A stretch of 64,000 nucleotides of DNA from positions 62,001 through 126,000 of the forward strand of contig NZ_BCZS01000013.1 in NCBI RefSeq assembly GCF_001598855.1, in the 5' to 3' direction. The translations under genes were made by a program, and so were the position numbers. Position 1 is the first letter of the stretch. Every line of letters begins with the position of its first letter. This document shows positions 42,192-53,320 of the stretch, piece after piece. The notes below the pieces were generated by a model, which worked only from the letters and a program-made list of their open reading frames with translations, ran no database searches and was not told the origin of the DNA. The DNA comes from Pluralibacter gergoviae ATCC 33028 = NBRC 105706 (lineage in GTDB: Bacteria; Pseudomonadota; Gammaproteobacteria; Enterobacterales; Enterobacteriaceae).

Positions 42192-42212
42192 TTCCCTTCG
42201 CCCGCTCCAGAA
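42192..42212 (+). other. attR, right island junction
   Basis: Exact 21-base copy of 31992-32012, the tRNA-Gly 3' end including CCA. The rest of the tRNA is absent here, as expected for a duplicated attachment core. The distance between cores is 10,200 bp. Confidence 0.88.
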
Positions 42213-42284
42213 TTTCCTCCAGATGGCAAAATTCTAAAAAGACTCTTTTGATTTCAATATATTAATTAATATGCGATGTTTTGA

Positions 42285-42305
42285 TCGTTCTACCGTTGAA
42301 CGACG
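42285..42305 (-). repeat. Inverted fragment like the tRNA-Gly D-arm
   Basis: Read on the minus strand, the 21 bases match tRNA-Gly positions around 31941-31961 (TAGTTCAATGGTAGAACGA region) with two mismatches. It lies 73 bp beyond attR in inverted orientation. Confidence 0.45.
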
Positions 42306-42615
42306 ACTTATCAACATAAAGTACTCCACTAATTATCACGGATAGCTACTATTAAAATGTGAGCATAACTATTCGGCGGCGGCAGTTATTGCTTTTGCAC
42401 TGCGATGGTTCAACGTGAAAGAAAATCTGACCCGTGTCTTGTCTCTTACACCTGGCTAAACAAACTTAAGCCGTTGTTCGCTCATCACTGATACTTTAAC
42501 CATCTTCCGGTTTCAGCATTGTGCAGCGCAAACTGCAAACGCCATATTTTTGGAGTGACTGTATGAAAATACGCCGTTATGATTGCAATTCATACAGAGA
42601 CAAAGGGATTAAGAC

Positions 42616-43080
42616 ATGGATACAGTCGAGGAACTTAACGGAACATACTTCTATGCAGGGCGTTCAAACCTCACTGCCTCGGAACTCTTTTTCATGGTCT
42701 TCTGTGAAAATGTCATAGATCAACTTGGTTTAGGTCTTGTTGATTTCGGTGCTGTAGTTGCCATTGTGTCCGGGCGTAACACTCTCCCGACAAGAGCAAA
42801 ACCGAACGGCGCTGAAAAGGGAACATCTTATGCGTCTAAAGCTTCACGAAAAGTTTTCAAAAAAGCGCAGTTCCCATTCGGTATCAAACAGCCTTCCGTT
42901 ATTGGTGGTTATCCACCTTCTACTATCAGAATCAGGGCAGTAGCTAACATTGGAACCTTTACTGGAAGGGCTATTCCTGTTGTGGGATGGGTAATTTTAG
43001 CTTCTGATATCTCTCAAATCACCTATCGCACTATCCGAGACTACAACGCTATAGCGCGGGGTAACGATAAGTTATGGTAA
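42616..43080 (+). CDS. STM2901-type hypothetical protein
   Basis: 154 residues. Resembles, from memory, an enterobacterial family annotated as STM2901 family, found next to DUF1493 genes in Salmonella and Klebsiella. Features: ELNGTYFYAGRSNLTASELF near the start, a hydrophobic stretch (about 34-52, LGLGLVDFGAVVAIVSGRN) and a second one near the end (TFTGRAIPVVGWVILASDIS). Probably membrane-associated. Function unknown; the pairing suggests the two proteins act together. Overlaps the next gene by seven bases. Confidence 0.65.
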   Translation: MDTVEELNGTYFYAGRSNLTASELFFMVFCENVIDQLGLGLVDFGAVVAIVSGRNTLPTRAKPNGAEKGTSYASKASRKVFKKAQFPFGIKQPSVIGGYPPSTIRIRAVANIGTFTGRAIPVVGWVILASDISQITYRTIRDYNAIARGNDKLW

Positions 43081-43424
43081 ACAATGTTGAGCAACGCGTT
43101 TATGCGTTTGTACGGCCTTACGCAGGCACGTACCTATTCAAGTTCAAGCAAGTAGAGCTAACACCTGAAACGGATCTTGATTCTGATTTGAGTCTTGATG
43201 AACTTGAAGCTGGTGAGTTGATGGATACGTTTTTCGATGTGTTCAAGGTTGAACGGGGAAATTTTAAAATTGAAACTTACTATCCTGACGTACCCGTTTC
43301 ATGGAATCCATTCAAGAAAACAGAGCCTGTTCCTGTTCCAGATTTTAATATTGGTATGCTGATCGAATCAGCAAAAGCTGGCAGATGGTTGTATGGGAGT
43401 CCTTCCGAAAAATCGTCGGGGTAA
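43074..43424 (+). CDS. DUF1493 family protein
   Basis: 116 residues, overlapping the preceding gene. DUF1493 proteins are small, acidic and acyl-carrier-protein-like in layout: VYAFVRPYAG, then TPETDLDSDLSLDELEAGELM where ACP would have its DSL site (here SLDEL), and FFDVFKVERGNFKIETYYPD. The proline-rich WNPFKKTEPVPVPD loop is typical. Whether the Ser is modified by phosphopantetheine is not known. Works presumably with its upstream partner. Confidence 0.75.
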   Translation: MVNNVEQRVYAFVRPYAGTYLFKFKQVELTPETDLDSDLSLDELEAGELMDTFFDVFKVERGNFKIETYYPDVPVSWNPFKKTEPVPVPDFNIGMLIESAKAGRWLYGSPSEKSSG

Positions 43425-43540
43425 GGCTTATCACGATGAGTGAGAAAGCATGTATCTTCCACCCTACGAGATTATTCCCCTGAAGAGTCTGACTACTCGT
43501 TGCTACACAGATACAGAAGTGTGATGAGAGGATTTCCAGT

Positions 43541-43726
43541 ATGAAAAAATCAGTGCTTCTGCCTTTCATTCACGAATTTTTCATTGATAGTAATGGGAAG
43601 TTGGATCTCACCAACCAATATTATGCGCGCGACACGGTGAGTAAACTCTCAACAGAGCTGACTCACGTTAATACACCTGCAACCGTAAGTCAGACGAGCA
43701 TTCACCTGAAATGTGCCGCCAGCTGA
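43541..43726 (+). CDS. Small hypothetical protein, possibly truncated
   Basis: 61 residues (start MKKSVLLPFIHEFF) with GAGAGGATT upstream, 116 bp after the DUF1493 gene. A start and ribosome site are present but no family is recognised. The end runs into the boundary where high-GC accessory genes begin, so it may be the broken start of a larger gene. Confidence 0.35.
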   Translation: MKKSVLLPFIHEFFIDSNGKLDLTNQYYARDTVSKLSTELTHVNTPATVSQTSIHLKCAAS

Positions 43727-43764
43727 GACAACTCCACTGGCGTTATATCAATATTTATTTCCCC

Positions 43765-44667
43765 TCAACCAATCTCCAGCTCCCCCAGCGCCGCCAGCAG
43801 CGCATCCACCTTCGGCAGCAGCTGCTTGCGGCGGGGCCAGACCAGGGTCAGCGGCAGGCCGTCGGGCTGCTGCTCGGGGAGGATCACTTCGAGTTCGCCG
43901 CGCGCCAGCGCCCTGCGCACCAGCCAGGAGGGCATCTGGGCGACGCCGAGACCGCCGCACAGCGCCTGCATCTGGGCATCGACGTCGCCCAGCGCCATGC
44001 GGTGCGGCACGCTGCGCCAGTGCGGATGCCCGTCGGCGGTGGTGAACAGCCAGGGCTTGGTGCTGCCGTCTACCCGCTCGTACATAATGGCCTGATGCGC
44101 CAGCAGCTCGCTTTCGCTGCCGGGGCGGCCCGCGCGGTCGAGATACGCCGGCGAAGCGCAGAACAGCATCCGCTCGCGGCCCATCTGGCGGCAGCCGAGG
44201 GAGGCCGGCAGGTCCGGCGAGCCGCCGATGCGCACCGCGACGTCAATGCCCTCGTCGAACAGGTCGATAAAGCGGTCGGAGAAGGTGACGTTCAGCTCCA
44301 GATCCGGATGCTGCTGGCAAAAAGGGATCAGCAGAGGCATCACCTCCAGGCGGCCGTAGGTGTTCGGCAGGGCAACGCGCAGCCGCCCGGCGGGGATGCT
44401 GCGCTGCGCCGCCAGCACGGCTTCGGCTTCCGCCAGCTCCTCCAGAATGCGCAGGCAGGTCTGGTAGTAAGCGCTCCCGGCATCCGTGAGCGCCAGTCTG
44501 CGGGTGGTGCGCTCCAGCAGCTGCGAGCCCAGCCTGGCTTCCAGCCGGGTGACGCTTTTGCTCACCGCCGAGCCGGTGACGTGCAGGCGTTCCGCCGCGG
44601 CGGAAAAGCTGCCGCTCTCGACGGCGGTGACGAAGGGCACAATGTCTTTCAGGCGCTGGTCGTGCAT
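43765..44667 (-). CDS. LysR-family regulator
   Basis: 300 residues. LysR helix-turn-helix at about 5-64 (SGSFSAAAERLHVTGSAVSKSVTRLE) and substrate-binding domain at about 90-295. The Gln-Arg-rich style resembles regulators of quinone or NAD(P)-dependent reductases. Divergent from the PRISE-type reductase with 98 bp between, the classical LysR/target layout, so control of that gene is likely. Very GC-rich compared with the island. Confidence 0.88.
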   Translation of the reverse strand: MHDQRLKDIVPFVTAVESGSFSAAAERLHVTGSAVSKSVTRLEARLGSQLLERTTRRLALTDAGSAYYQTCLRILEELAEAEAVLAAQRSIPAGRLRVALPNTYGRLEVMPLLIPFCQQHPDLELNVTFSDRFIDLFDEGIDVAVRIGGSPDLPASLGCRQMGRERMLFCASPAYLDRAGRPGSESELLAHQAIMYERVDGSTKPWLFTTADGHPHWRSVPHRMALGDVDAQMQALCGGLGVAQMPSWLVRRALARGELEVILPEQQPDGLPLTLVWPRRKQLLPKVDALLAALGELEIG

Positions 44668-44765
44668 GATTCATGAACTCAGGTTGGAAATGATGTGAAT
44701 TAATAGCAGAGATAAGAACTCAATTCACTATTAGTCTGTAGTAACGGAAACTGAGGAGAATTGAG

Positions 44766-45833
44766 ATGCAAAAACGAGCCTTAATTGTCGGCATCAGCGG
44801 CGTGATCGGTAGCGCCCTGGCGGAGAAGCTCCAGCGCGAGGGCTGGCAGGTGAGCGGACTGTCGCGCGGCCGCGGCGCGGTCCCGCAGGGCTGCCGCAGC
44901 CTGACTGCCGATCTTACCGACGCCGATGCAGTGCGGGCGGCGCTGAGTCAGGAGCAGCCAGACGCGCTGTTCTTCAGCGTCTGGTCGCGGCAGGAAAATG
45001 AAAAAGAGAACGTTCGCGTTAACGGCGGCATGGTGCGCAACGTCATTGACGCCCTCGGCGAGCGGCTCAGCGGGGCGCACGTGGCGCTGGTCACCGGCCT
45101 GAAGCACTACCTCGGGCCGTTTGAAGCCTACGGTAAAGGCGCCGTGCCGGTAACGCCGTTTCGTGAAGAGCAGGGGCGGCAGCCGGTAGAGAACTTCTAC
45201 TATGCCCAGGAAGACGCGGTTTTTGCCGGCGCGGAGCGGTACGGCTACCGCTGGAGCGTCCATCGCCCGCACACCATCATCGGCTATGCGCTGGGTAACG
45301 CCATGAACATGGGCCAGACGCTGGCCGTTTACGCGACACTGTGCCGCGAGAAGGGCTGGCCGTTTATCTTCCCCGGCTCGCCGGAGCAGTGGAACGGTCT
45401 GGCCGACGTGACCGACGCGGGCCTGCTGGCGGAGCAGCTGCTGTGGGCCGCCACCGCCGAAGAGGCGGCGAACGAAGATTTCAACGCCGTCAACGGCGAT
45501 GTCTTCCGCTGGAACTGGCTGTGGCCCCGGCTGGCAGCGTATTTCGGCATCGAGGCGGCGGAGTATCCGGCGCAGATGATGCCGCTGGAGAACCGCATGC
45601 AGGATGCGGCGGAAGCGTGGCGCGAGATAGCGGCGCGGGAGCAGCTGCGCGAGCCGGACATCAACAGGCTGGCCTCCTGGTGGCACACCGATGCCGACCT
45701 CGGGCGCCCGATGGAGGCGTTTACCGACATGAGTAAAAGCCGAAAAGCCGGCTTTACCGGCTATCGCTCGACGCTGGATTCCTTTACCGCGCTGTTTGAC
45801 AGGCTGAAAGCGGAGAATATTATTCCCCGCTAA
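44766..45833 (+). CDS. PRISE-like SDR oxidoreductase
   Basis: 355 residues. Extended SDR with nucleotide motif VGISGVIGSALAEKL (about 7-21). PRISE-family (progesterone 5-beta-reductase/iridoid synthase-like) markers: LVTGLKHYLGPFEAYG (about 115), NFYYAQED with the catalytic Tyr (about 148), and WSVHRPHTIIGYALGNAMN. These enzymes reduce activated C=C bonds of enones using NADPH. The bacterial substrate is not known. Good GAGGAG... ribosome site. Likely under the divergent LysR regulator. Confidence 0.85.
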   Translation: MQKRALIVGISGVIGSALAEKLQREGWQVSGLSRGRGAVPQGCRSLTADLTDADAVRAALSQEQPDALFFSVWSRQENEKENVRVNGGMVRNVIDALGERLSGAHVALVTGLKHYLGPFEAYGKGAVPVTPFREEQGRQPVENFYYAQEDAVFAGAERYGYRWSVHRPHTIIGYALGNAMNMGQTLAVYATLCREKGWPFIFPGSPEQWNGLADVTDAGLLAEQLLWAATAEEAANEDFNAVNGDVFRWNWLWPRLAAYFGIEAAEYPAQMMPLENRMQDAAEAWREIAAREQLREPDINRLASWWHTDADLGRPMEAFTDMSKSRKAGFTGYRSTLDSFTALFDRLKAENIIPR

Positions 45834-45948
45834 GCGCCGCAGGCTGCTTTACGTTAGCTGGGCGGCGAGGACCGATACAATCAGATGTAACGGCCGGGGC
45901 CGCCCGGCGGGCCTGCTATCGCCATATCAACAAACGGAGAGACTTACG

Positions 45949-46488
45949 ATGCCTGAAACGCGGCGCCTGATCCTCAGACAGTGGCAGGAGCGTGACTTAG
46001 CGCCGTTTGCCGCCCTCAATGCCAGCCCCGAGGTGATGCACTTTTTTCCGGCCGTCATGAGCGCGCAGGAGAGCGATGCCCTGGCCGCACGCCTGCGGGC
46101 GACCATTGACGCCAACCGCGGCTGGGGATACTGGGCCGTTGAGCTGAAAGCGACGGCCCAATTTACCGGCTTCGTCGGGCTTGCCGACCAGCCCGACCGC
46201 TATCCCTTTTCGCCGTGCACGGAAATCAGCTGGCGGCTGGATAAAAAGTTCTGGCACCGGGGCATTGCCCTGGAAGCCGCGCGGGCCGCGCTGAACTATG
46301 CGTTTGACGTGCTGGAGCGCGAGGCGGTTGTGGCCTTCACCTCTGTTCATAACGCCCCTTCGGAGCGTCTGATGCAGCGGCTGGGCATGCGCAAACAGGG
46401 GCAGTTTTTTCATCCGGCGCTGCCGCGCGAACACTGGCTGGCGGAGCATGTGCTGTACCGGGTGGAGCGGGAGTCGTACCCGCGATAA
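45949..46488 (+). CDS. GNAT-family N-acetyltransferase
   Basis: 179 residues, RimJ/RimL-like branch. LILRQWQERDLAPFAALNAS at the start, and the acetyl-CoA site as KKFWHRGIALEAARAALNYAF (about 100-120) with a glycine/arginine loop. VVAFTSVHNAPSERLMQRLGM completes the fold. Could modify a protein N-terminus or a small molecule; not resolvable. ACGGAGAGAC ribosome site. Single gene. Confidence 0.88.
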   Translation: MPETRRLILRQWQERDLAPFAALNASPEVMHFFPAVMSAQESDALAARLRATIDANRGWGYWAVELKATAQFTGFVGLADQPDRYPFSPCTEISWRLDKKFWHRGIALEAARAALNYAFDVLEREAVVAFTSVHNAPSERLMQRLGMRKQGQFFHPALPREHWLAEHVLYRVERESYPR

Positions 46489-46529
46489 TGGATTACGCAA
46501 AGAAGTCAGATAGCGTGCATCACAAGCGA

Positions 46530-47012
46530 TCAGATGTTAAGAGCCGCAATAATGCTGGCCTCCATCTTTTCCGGCGTAGTGTACGGCGCAAAACGCCTCA
46601 GCGGCTTACCGTCGCGCCCGATCAGGAACTTGGTGAAGTTCCACTTAATTCGCCCGCCCAACACGCCGGGCAGCGCCTTTTTCAGATAGCGAAACACCGG
46701 GTGAGCGGCGCTGCCGTTAACCTCGACTTTCCCGAACATCGGGAAGCTGACGCCGTAGTTAACGCGGCAGGTCTGCGCGATCTCGTCTGCCCCGCCGGGC
46801 TCCTGCTTGCCGAACTGGTTGCAGGGGAAGCCGAGCACCACCAGCCCCTGGTCGGCGTATTTCTTATAGAGCGCCTCAAGTCCGCCGTACTGGGGCGTGA
46901 ATCCGCAGCGGCTGGCGGTGTTCACCACCAGCACGACTTTGCCCGCGTAATCAGCCATAGAAACCGGCTGGCCGTCCAGGCTGAGAGCAGAGAGTTGATG
47001 GAAGGGGGGCAT
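46530..47012 (-). CDS. Glutathione peroxidase-like thiol peroxidase
   Basis: 160 residues from the ATG at 47012, with AAGGAG seven bases upstream; a longer frame to 47102 is not needed. Cys-type enzyme: peroxidatic Cys36 in NTASRCGFTPQY, Gln in GFPCNQFGKQEP, and Trp-Asn in IKWNFTKFLIG, the catalytic tetrad. It reduces peroxides, probably with thioredoxin. Shorter than BtuE of E. coli and probably a distinct paralogue. Confidence 0.92.
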   Translation of the reverse strand: MPPFHQLSALSLDGQPVSMADYAGKVVLVVNTASRCGFTPQYGGLEALYKKYADQGLVVLGFPCNQFGKQEPGGADEIAQTCRVNYGVSFPMFGKVEVNGSAAHPVFRYLKKALPGVLGGRIKWNFTKFLIGRDGKPLRRFAPYTTPEKMEASIIAALNI

Positions 47013-47201
47013 AGCGGGCTCCTTGAGACAGGGCCGGTTCAGCGCCATGGCTGAGCCAAGACTATTATCGATTCTGATAGCAATCCTGACGGTTTTCGCC
47101 ACCTTTTACCACCCCTCAGCACCTACCCGAGAGCACGCCTGAACAAGTGCGCCCGCAGGTCTGCTCTACATTGTTATAATCCCCCAGCCCGGAGCCGCCC
47201 C

Positions 47202-47552
47202 ATGCTCGTTAAACGTATCGTCGCCAACATTTACGCCGCCGATCTCGCGCCGCTGCGCCGCTTTTATCAGGACATACTCGGTCTTGACCTGGCGATGGAT
47301 CACGGCTGGATCCACACCTTCGCCGCGGATGCGGAGATGCGCGTTCAGCTCAGCGTTGCCGCTGAGGGCGGCTCGGGAACGCCGGTGCCCGATCTGTCTG
47401 TCGAGGTGGATGACGTGAATGAGGCGCTGCGGCGGGTGATTGACGGCGGCTACGCCGTTGAGTACGGGCCTGTTGATGAGCCGTGGGGCGTGCGCCGCTT
47501 TTATGTTCGCGATCCGGCCGGCAGGCTTATCAATATCCTTTCGCATATCTGA
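47202..47552 (+). CDS. VOC/glyoxalase-family protein
   Basis: 116 residues, one vicinal-oxygen-chelate domain of two beta-alpha-beta-beta-beta units: IVANIYAADLAPLRRFYQDILGLDLAMDHGWI, then VEVDDVNEALRRVIDGGYAVEYGPVDEPWGVRRFYVRDPAGRLINIL. The terminal DPAGRLINI is the standard family ending. Metal ligands are not all evident, so the substrate (dicarbonyl, antibiotic or aromatic) is open. Tail to tail with lacI. Confidence 0.85.
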   Translation: MLVKRIVANIYAADLAPLRRFYQDILGLDLAMDHGWIHTFAADAEMRVQLSVAAEGGSGTPVPDLSVEVDDVNEALRRVIDGGYAVEYGPVDEPWGVRRFYVRDPAGRLINILSHI

Positions 47553-47557
47553 TCCCG

Positions 47558-48622
47558 CTACAGCGCCGCCACCCACGCTTTTACCTGCTCAATACGCCGT
47601 TCGCGTGCGTCGAGGGTGCGGCGGGCCGCCGTTGATTGTCTGAGCACCAGCGCAGTAGGCAGCAGTTCATCAATAAAATGCGCCTGCGACGGATCCAGCG
47701 CCAGCGCGTGCTGCACTGCGCGCTCGCTCAGCAGATCGAAGTCCTGGGCAACGGTGGTCAGCGCCGGCAGGAAGAACTGGCTGTCCGGGGTATCGTCGTA
47801 GCCGATCACCGAGAGATCCTGCGGTACTCGCCTGCCGCTCTGGTGCAGGGCGTGCAGCGCGCCGAGCGCCATCTGATCGTTGGCCACCAGCATTGCCGTA
47901 ATGTCCGGCGCCTGGCGCAGCAGCGCCATTGCCTGCGTCCAGCCGCTGCTGGCGCTCCAGTCGCCGTGGGCCGTGGGGGCATCCTCAGCGCCCAGCCCGG
48001 CCAGCGTCTCCTGCCAGCTGCCGAGGCGCAGGCGCGCGGAAACAGAGCCCATCGGTCCCGCCAGCAGGGCGAAGCGCCGGTGCCCCAGGGCCCAGAGGTG
48101 TTCGATGCTGCTGCGGCTGCCGTCCCGGTGATCGAAGCCGAGGTGGTGGACGCCGGCGTCCGGCGGTACGTCGAGGAACAGGCACTGCATCTCCGGGTGA
48201 CCGGCGGCCAGGCGTTCGGCGTCCTCTTTTTCCAGCGGCAGGCTGATTATCGCCCGGTCGAGGTTCTGCGCCCTGAACTCGTCGAGGATGGCCCGGATGG
48301 CGGGCAGCTCCAGGGTTTCAGCCATCGAAATCACCACCTGATAGCCGCGCGCTGCGGCGTGGATCTTCACCGCTGCGGCAATCTGCGAAGGCGCGTGGAG
48401 GTTCAGGCTGGTAGTGATGAGCCCCAGCGTCGGCAGCGCCTTCCCGGCCAGCAGCTGGGCGGAGCGGTTGGGGACATAGCTTAGCCGGGCCATGGCATCG
48501 AGCACTTTCTCCTGCGTCCGGGCGGAGACGATGCCGGGATTGTTCAGCACCCGGGAGACCGTCTGCTGAGAGACGCCCGCCAGCGCCGCGACGTCTTCCA
48601 GCGTTGCCTGTCGCTTCACCAT
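47558..48622 (-). CDS. lacI: LacI-family repressor, lactose type
   Basis: 354 residues. HTH at about 6-26 (TLEDVAALAGVSQQTVSRVL), hinge NRSAQLLAGKA (about 50-60), then the sugar-binding core. Segments shared with E. coli LacI include LHAPSQIAAAVK, LLAGPMGSVSARLRLGSW, AMLVANDQMALGALHAL and VIGYDDTPDSQFFLPALTTVAQDF. The inducer residues region is compatible with allolactose. Divergent from lacZ, unlike the E. coli codirectional layout. The C-terminus (RRTLDARERRIEQVKAWVAAL) replaces the E. coli tetramerisation helix. Confidence 0.88.
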   Translation of the reverse strand: MVKRQATLEDVAALAGVSQQTVSRVLNNPGIVSARTQEKVLDAMARLSYVPNRSAQLLAGKALPTLGLITTSLNLHAPSQIAAAVKIHAAARGYQVVISMAETLELPAIRAILDEFRAQNLDRAIISLPLEKEDAERLAAGHPEMQCLFLDVPPDAGVHHLGFDHRDGSRSSIEHLWALGHRRFALLAGPMGSVSARLRLGSWQETLAGLGAEDAPTAHGDWSASSGWTQAMALLRQAPDITAMLVANDQMALGALHALHQSGRRVPQDLSVIGYDDTPDSQFFLPALTTVAQDFDLLSERAVQHALALDPSQAHFIDELLPTALVLRQSTAARRTLDARERRIEQVKAWVAAL

Positions 48623-51933
<3,311 letters not shown>

Positions 51934-51941
51934 AAGGCGTG

Positions 51942-51975
51942 AAAAATGTCGGGTCTGCAGCGGCGGGCCCGACAT
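51942..51975 (-). terminator. Terminator of the UbiD/UbiX/DUF554 operon
   Basis: ATGTCGGG (51946-51953) with CCCGACAT (51968-51975), with a T-run on the minus strand. Also ends lacZ side. Confidence 0.65.
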
Positions 51976-51983
51976 GAAGTGGC

Positions 51984-52703
51984 TTAAAACACGCTGACCC
52001 ACATCGCGGATATCGGCATCGCCAGCACCAGTGAGGGCAGCATATTGGCGACCGGAAAGAGCTTGATGCCGCAGATGCGAAGCCCGGTGGCCACCATCAG
52101 CACGCCGCCGACGGCGCTGAAGTCCGCCTGCATCTGTGCGTTGGTGAGCGGCAGGATAAACACTGCGCTCCAGGCCAGCGCCAGCTGAATGATCAGCTGC
52201 GGAAAGGCGATAATGGCAACCGCAAAGCCCAGCGAGGTGGCAAAAATGGCGGCGGTAAACAGGTCGAGGAACGACTTGGCGATAAGGACGCTGGTGTCGC
52301 CGGTCATCCCTTCGTTCATCGCGCCGAAAATACCGGTGCCGCTGGCGCAGAACAGGACGATGATCGCCACGTAGCTCTGCAGGAACTTCTCATGCTCCTC
52401 GTCGCTGACTTTTTCGACGCGCAGCAGGATCTCAACCAGTCCTTTGGCCTTGCTGCCCAGCCGGCCAATGCCTTTTTCCAGATAGACCAGCTCGCCGAGC
52501 AGGGCGCCGAGGATGACGGAGAGCACCATCACCGGCATGTGCGCCACTTTCATTACCAGAACAATGCCCATGCACAGCGACGTTGCGCCGAAGATGAGCG
52601 GCATACTGGTGCGCACGCGCTCCGGCAGGCGCGTGCTCAGCATGGCGCCGGCTAATCCGCCGAGCAGCACCGCCGCGCCGTTGATATAGGGACCCATAAT
52701 CAC
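51984..52703 (-). CDS. DUF554 membrane protein
   Basis: 239 residues, about seven helices, DUF554 family (YqgA type): [19 protein letters not shown] at the start, [16 protein letters not shown] near 67-82 and [19 protein letters not shown]. Function unknown; proposed as transporter or channel. The GTG start at 52703 overlaps the stop of the UbiX-like gene (GTGA), with GGGAGA about eight bases upstream; an ATG two codons later is also possible. Coupling to a prenylflavin decarboxylase operon suggests transport of its substrate or product. Confidence 0.8.
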   Translation of the reverse strand: MIMGPYINGAAVLLGGLAGAMLSTRLPERVRTSMPLIFGATSLCMGIVLVMKVAHMPVMVLSVILGALLGELVYLEKGIGRLGSKAKGLVEILLRVEKVSDEEHEKFLQSYVAIIVLFCASGTGIFGAMNEGMTGDTSVLIAKSFLDLFTAAIFATSLGFAVAIIAFPQLIIQLALAWSAVFILPLTNAQMQADFSAVGGVLMVATGLRICGIKLFPVANMLPSLVLAMPISAMWVSVF

Positions 52704-53311
52704 GATTCGTTTCTCCCGCGTGTTAACGTCAATGTTTCGCCCCAGCGGGGCAGCTCCTCACAGTCGAGACCGAGCAGCCCCAGCGCCCGGGCGGCGCTGT
52801 GGCTGACTATCTCTTCCACGCTTTGCGGACGTGCGTACATCGCCGGCACCGGCGGAAAGACGATGGCGCCGGCTTCGGTGACGTACTGCATGTTGCGCAG
52901 GTGCCCCGCATGCAGGGGCGTTTCCCTGACCATCAGGACCAGCCGGCGGCGCTCCTTGAGCACCACATCGGCTGCCCGCGTCAGCAGGTTGTCCGTCAGG
53001 CCGTTGGCGATGGCGGCCAGGGTGTGCATTGAGCAGGGCGCCACCACCATGCCGTCGGTGCGAAAGGATCCGCTGGCGATGGCCGCGCCGACGGCGCGGA
53101 TCGGATAGACCTCGTCCGCCATCGCGGCCACGTCGTCGGCGCTAAGATCGGTTTCGTGTTCGCGATTGAGGTGTCCCGCCGCTGAAATGACCAGATGACT
53201 CTCCACCTCCAGCAGCCGCAGCAGCCGCAGCACCTGCACGCCGTACGAAAAGCCGGATGCGCCGCTGATGCCGACGATAACGCGCCTGCGCTTTGCCGCT
53301 TTCCCTGACAT
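52700..53311 (-). CDS. UbiX/Pad1-type flavin prenyltransferase
   Basis: 203 residues. Flavin-binding start [20 protein letters not shown] (about 11-30), [26 protein letters not shown] (about 90-115) and [20 protein letters not shown] are the UbiX signatures. It makes prenylated FMN for UbiD enzymes. Nine bases downstream of the UbiD-like gene and overlapping DUF554, so an operon. This is an accessory copy distinct from the housekeeping ubiX, which is not in the window. Confidence 0.9.
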   Translation of the reverse strand: MSGKAAKRRRVIVGISGASGFSYGVQVLRLLRLLEVESHLVISAAGHLNREHETDLSADDVAAMADEVYPIRAVGAAIASGSFRTDGMVVAPCSMHTLAAIANGLTDNLLTRAADVVLKERRRLVLMVRETPLHAGHLRNMQYVTEAGAIVFPPVPAMYARPQSVEEIVSHSAARALGLLGLDCEELPRWGETLTLTRGRNES

Positions 53312-53320
53312 GGCGCCTCC

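Larger units (their letters stand above)
41809..42615. other. Gene-free right end of the island and junction
   Basis: 807 bp with no convincing gene. Holds a LexA-type box (41837-41852), attR (42192-42212) and an inverted tRNA D-arm-like fragment (42285-42305). Several short frames exist without ribosome sites. It looks like decayed island tail plus duplicated target DNA. Confidence 0.5.

Noticed and set aside
32010..42212. CRISPR array
   Set aside because: No regularly spaced repeats of CRISPR length were seen in the island or elsewhere in the window.
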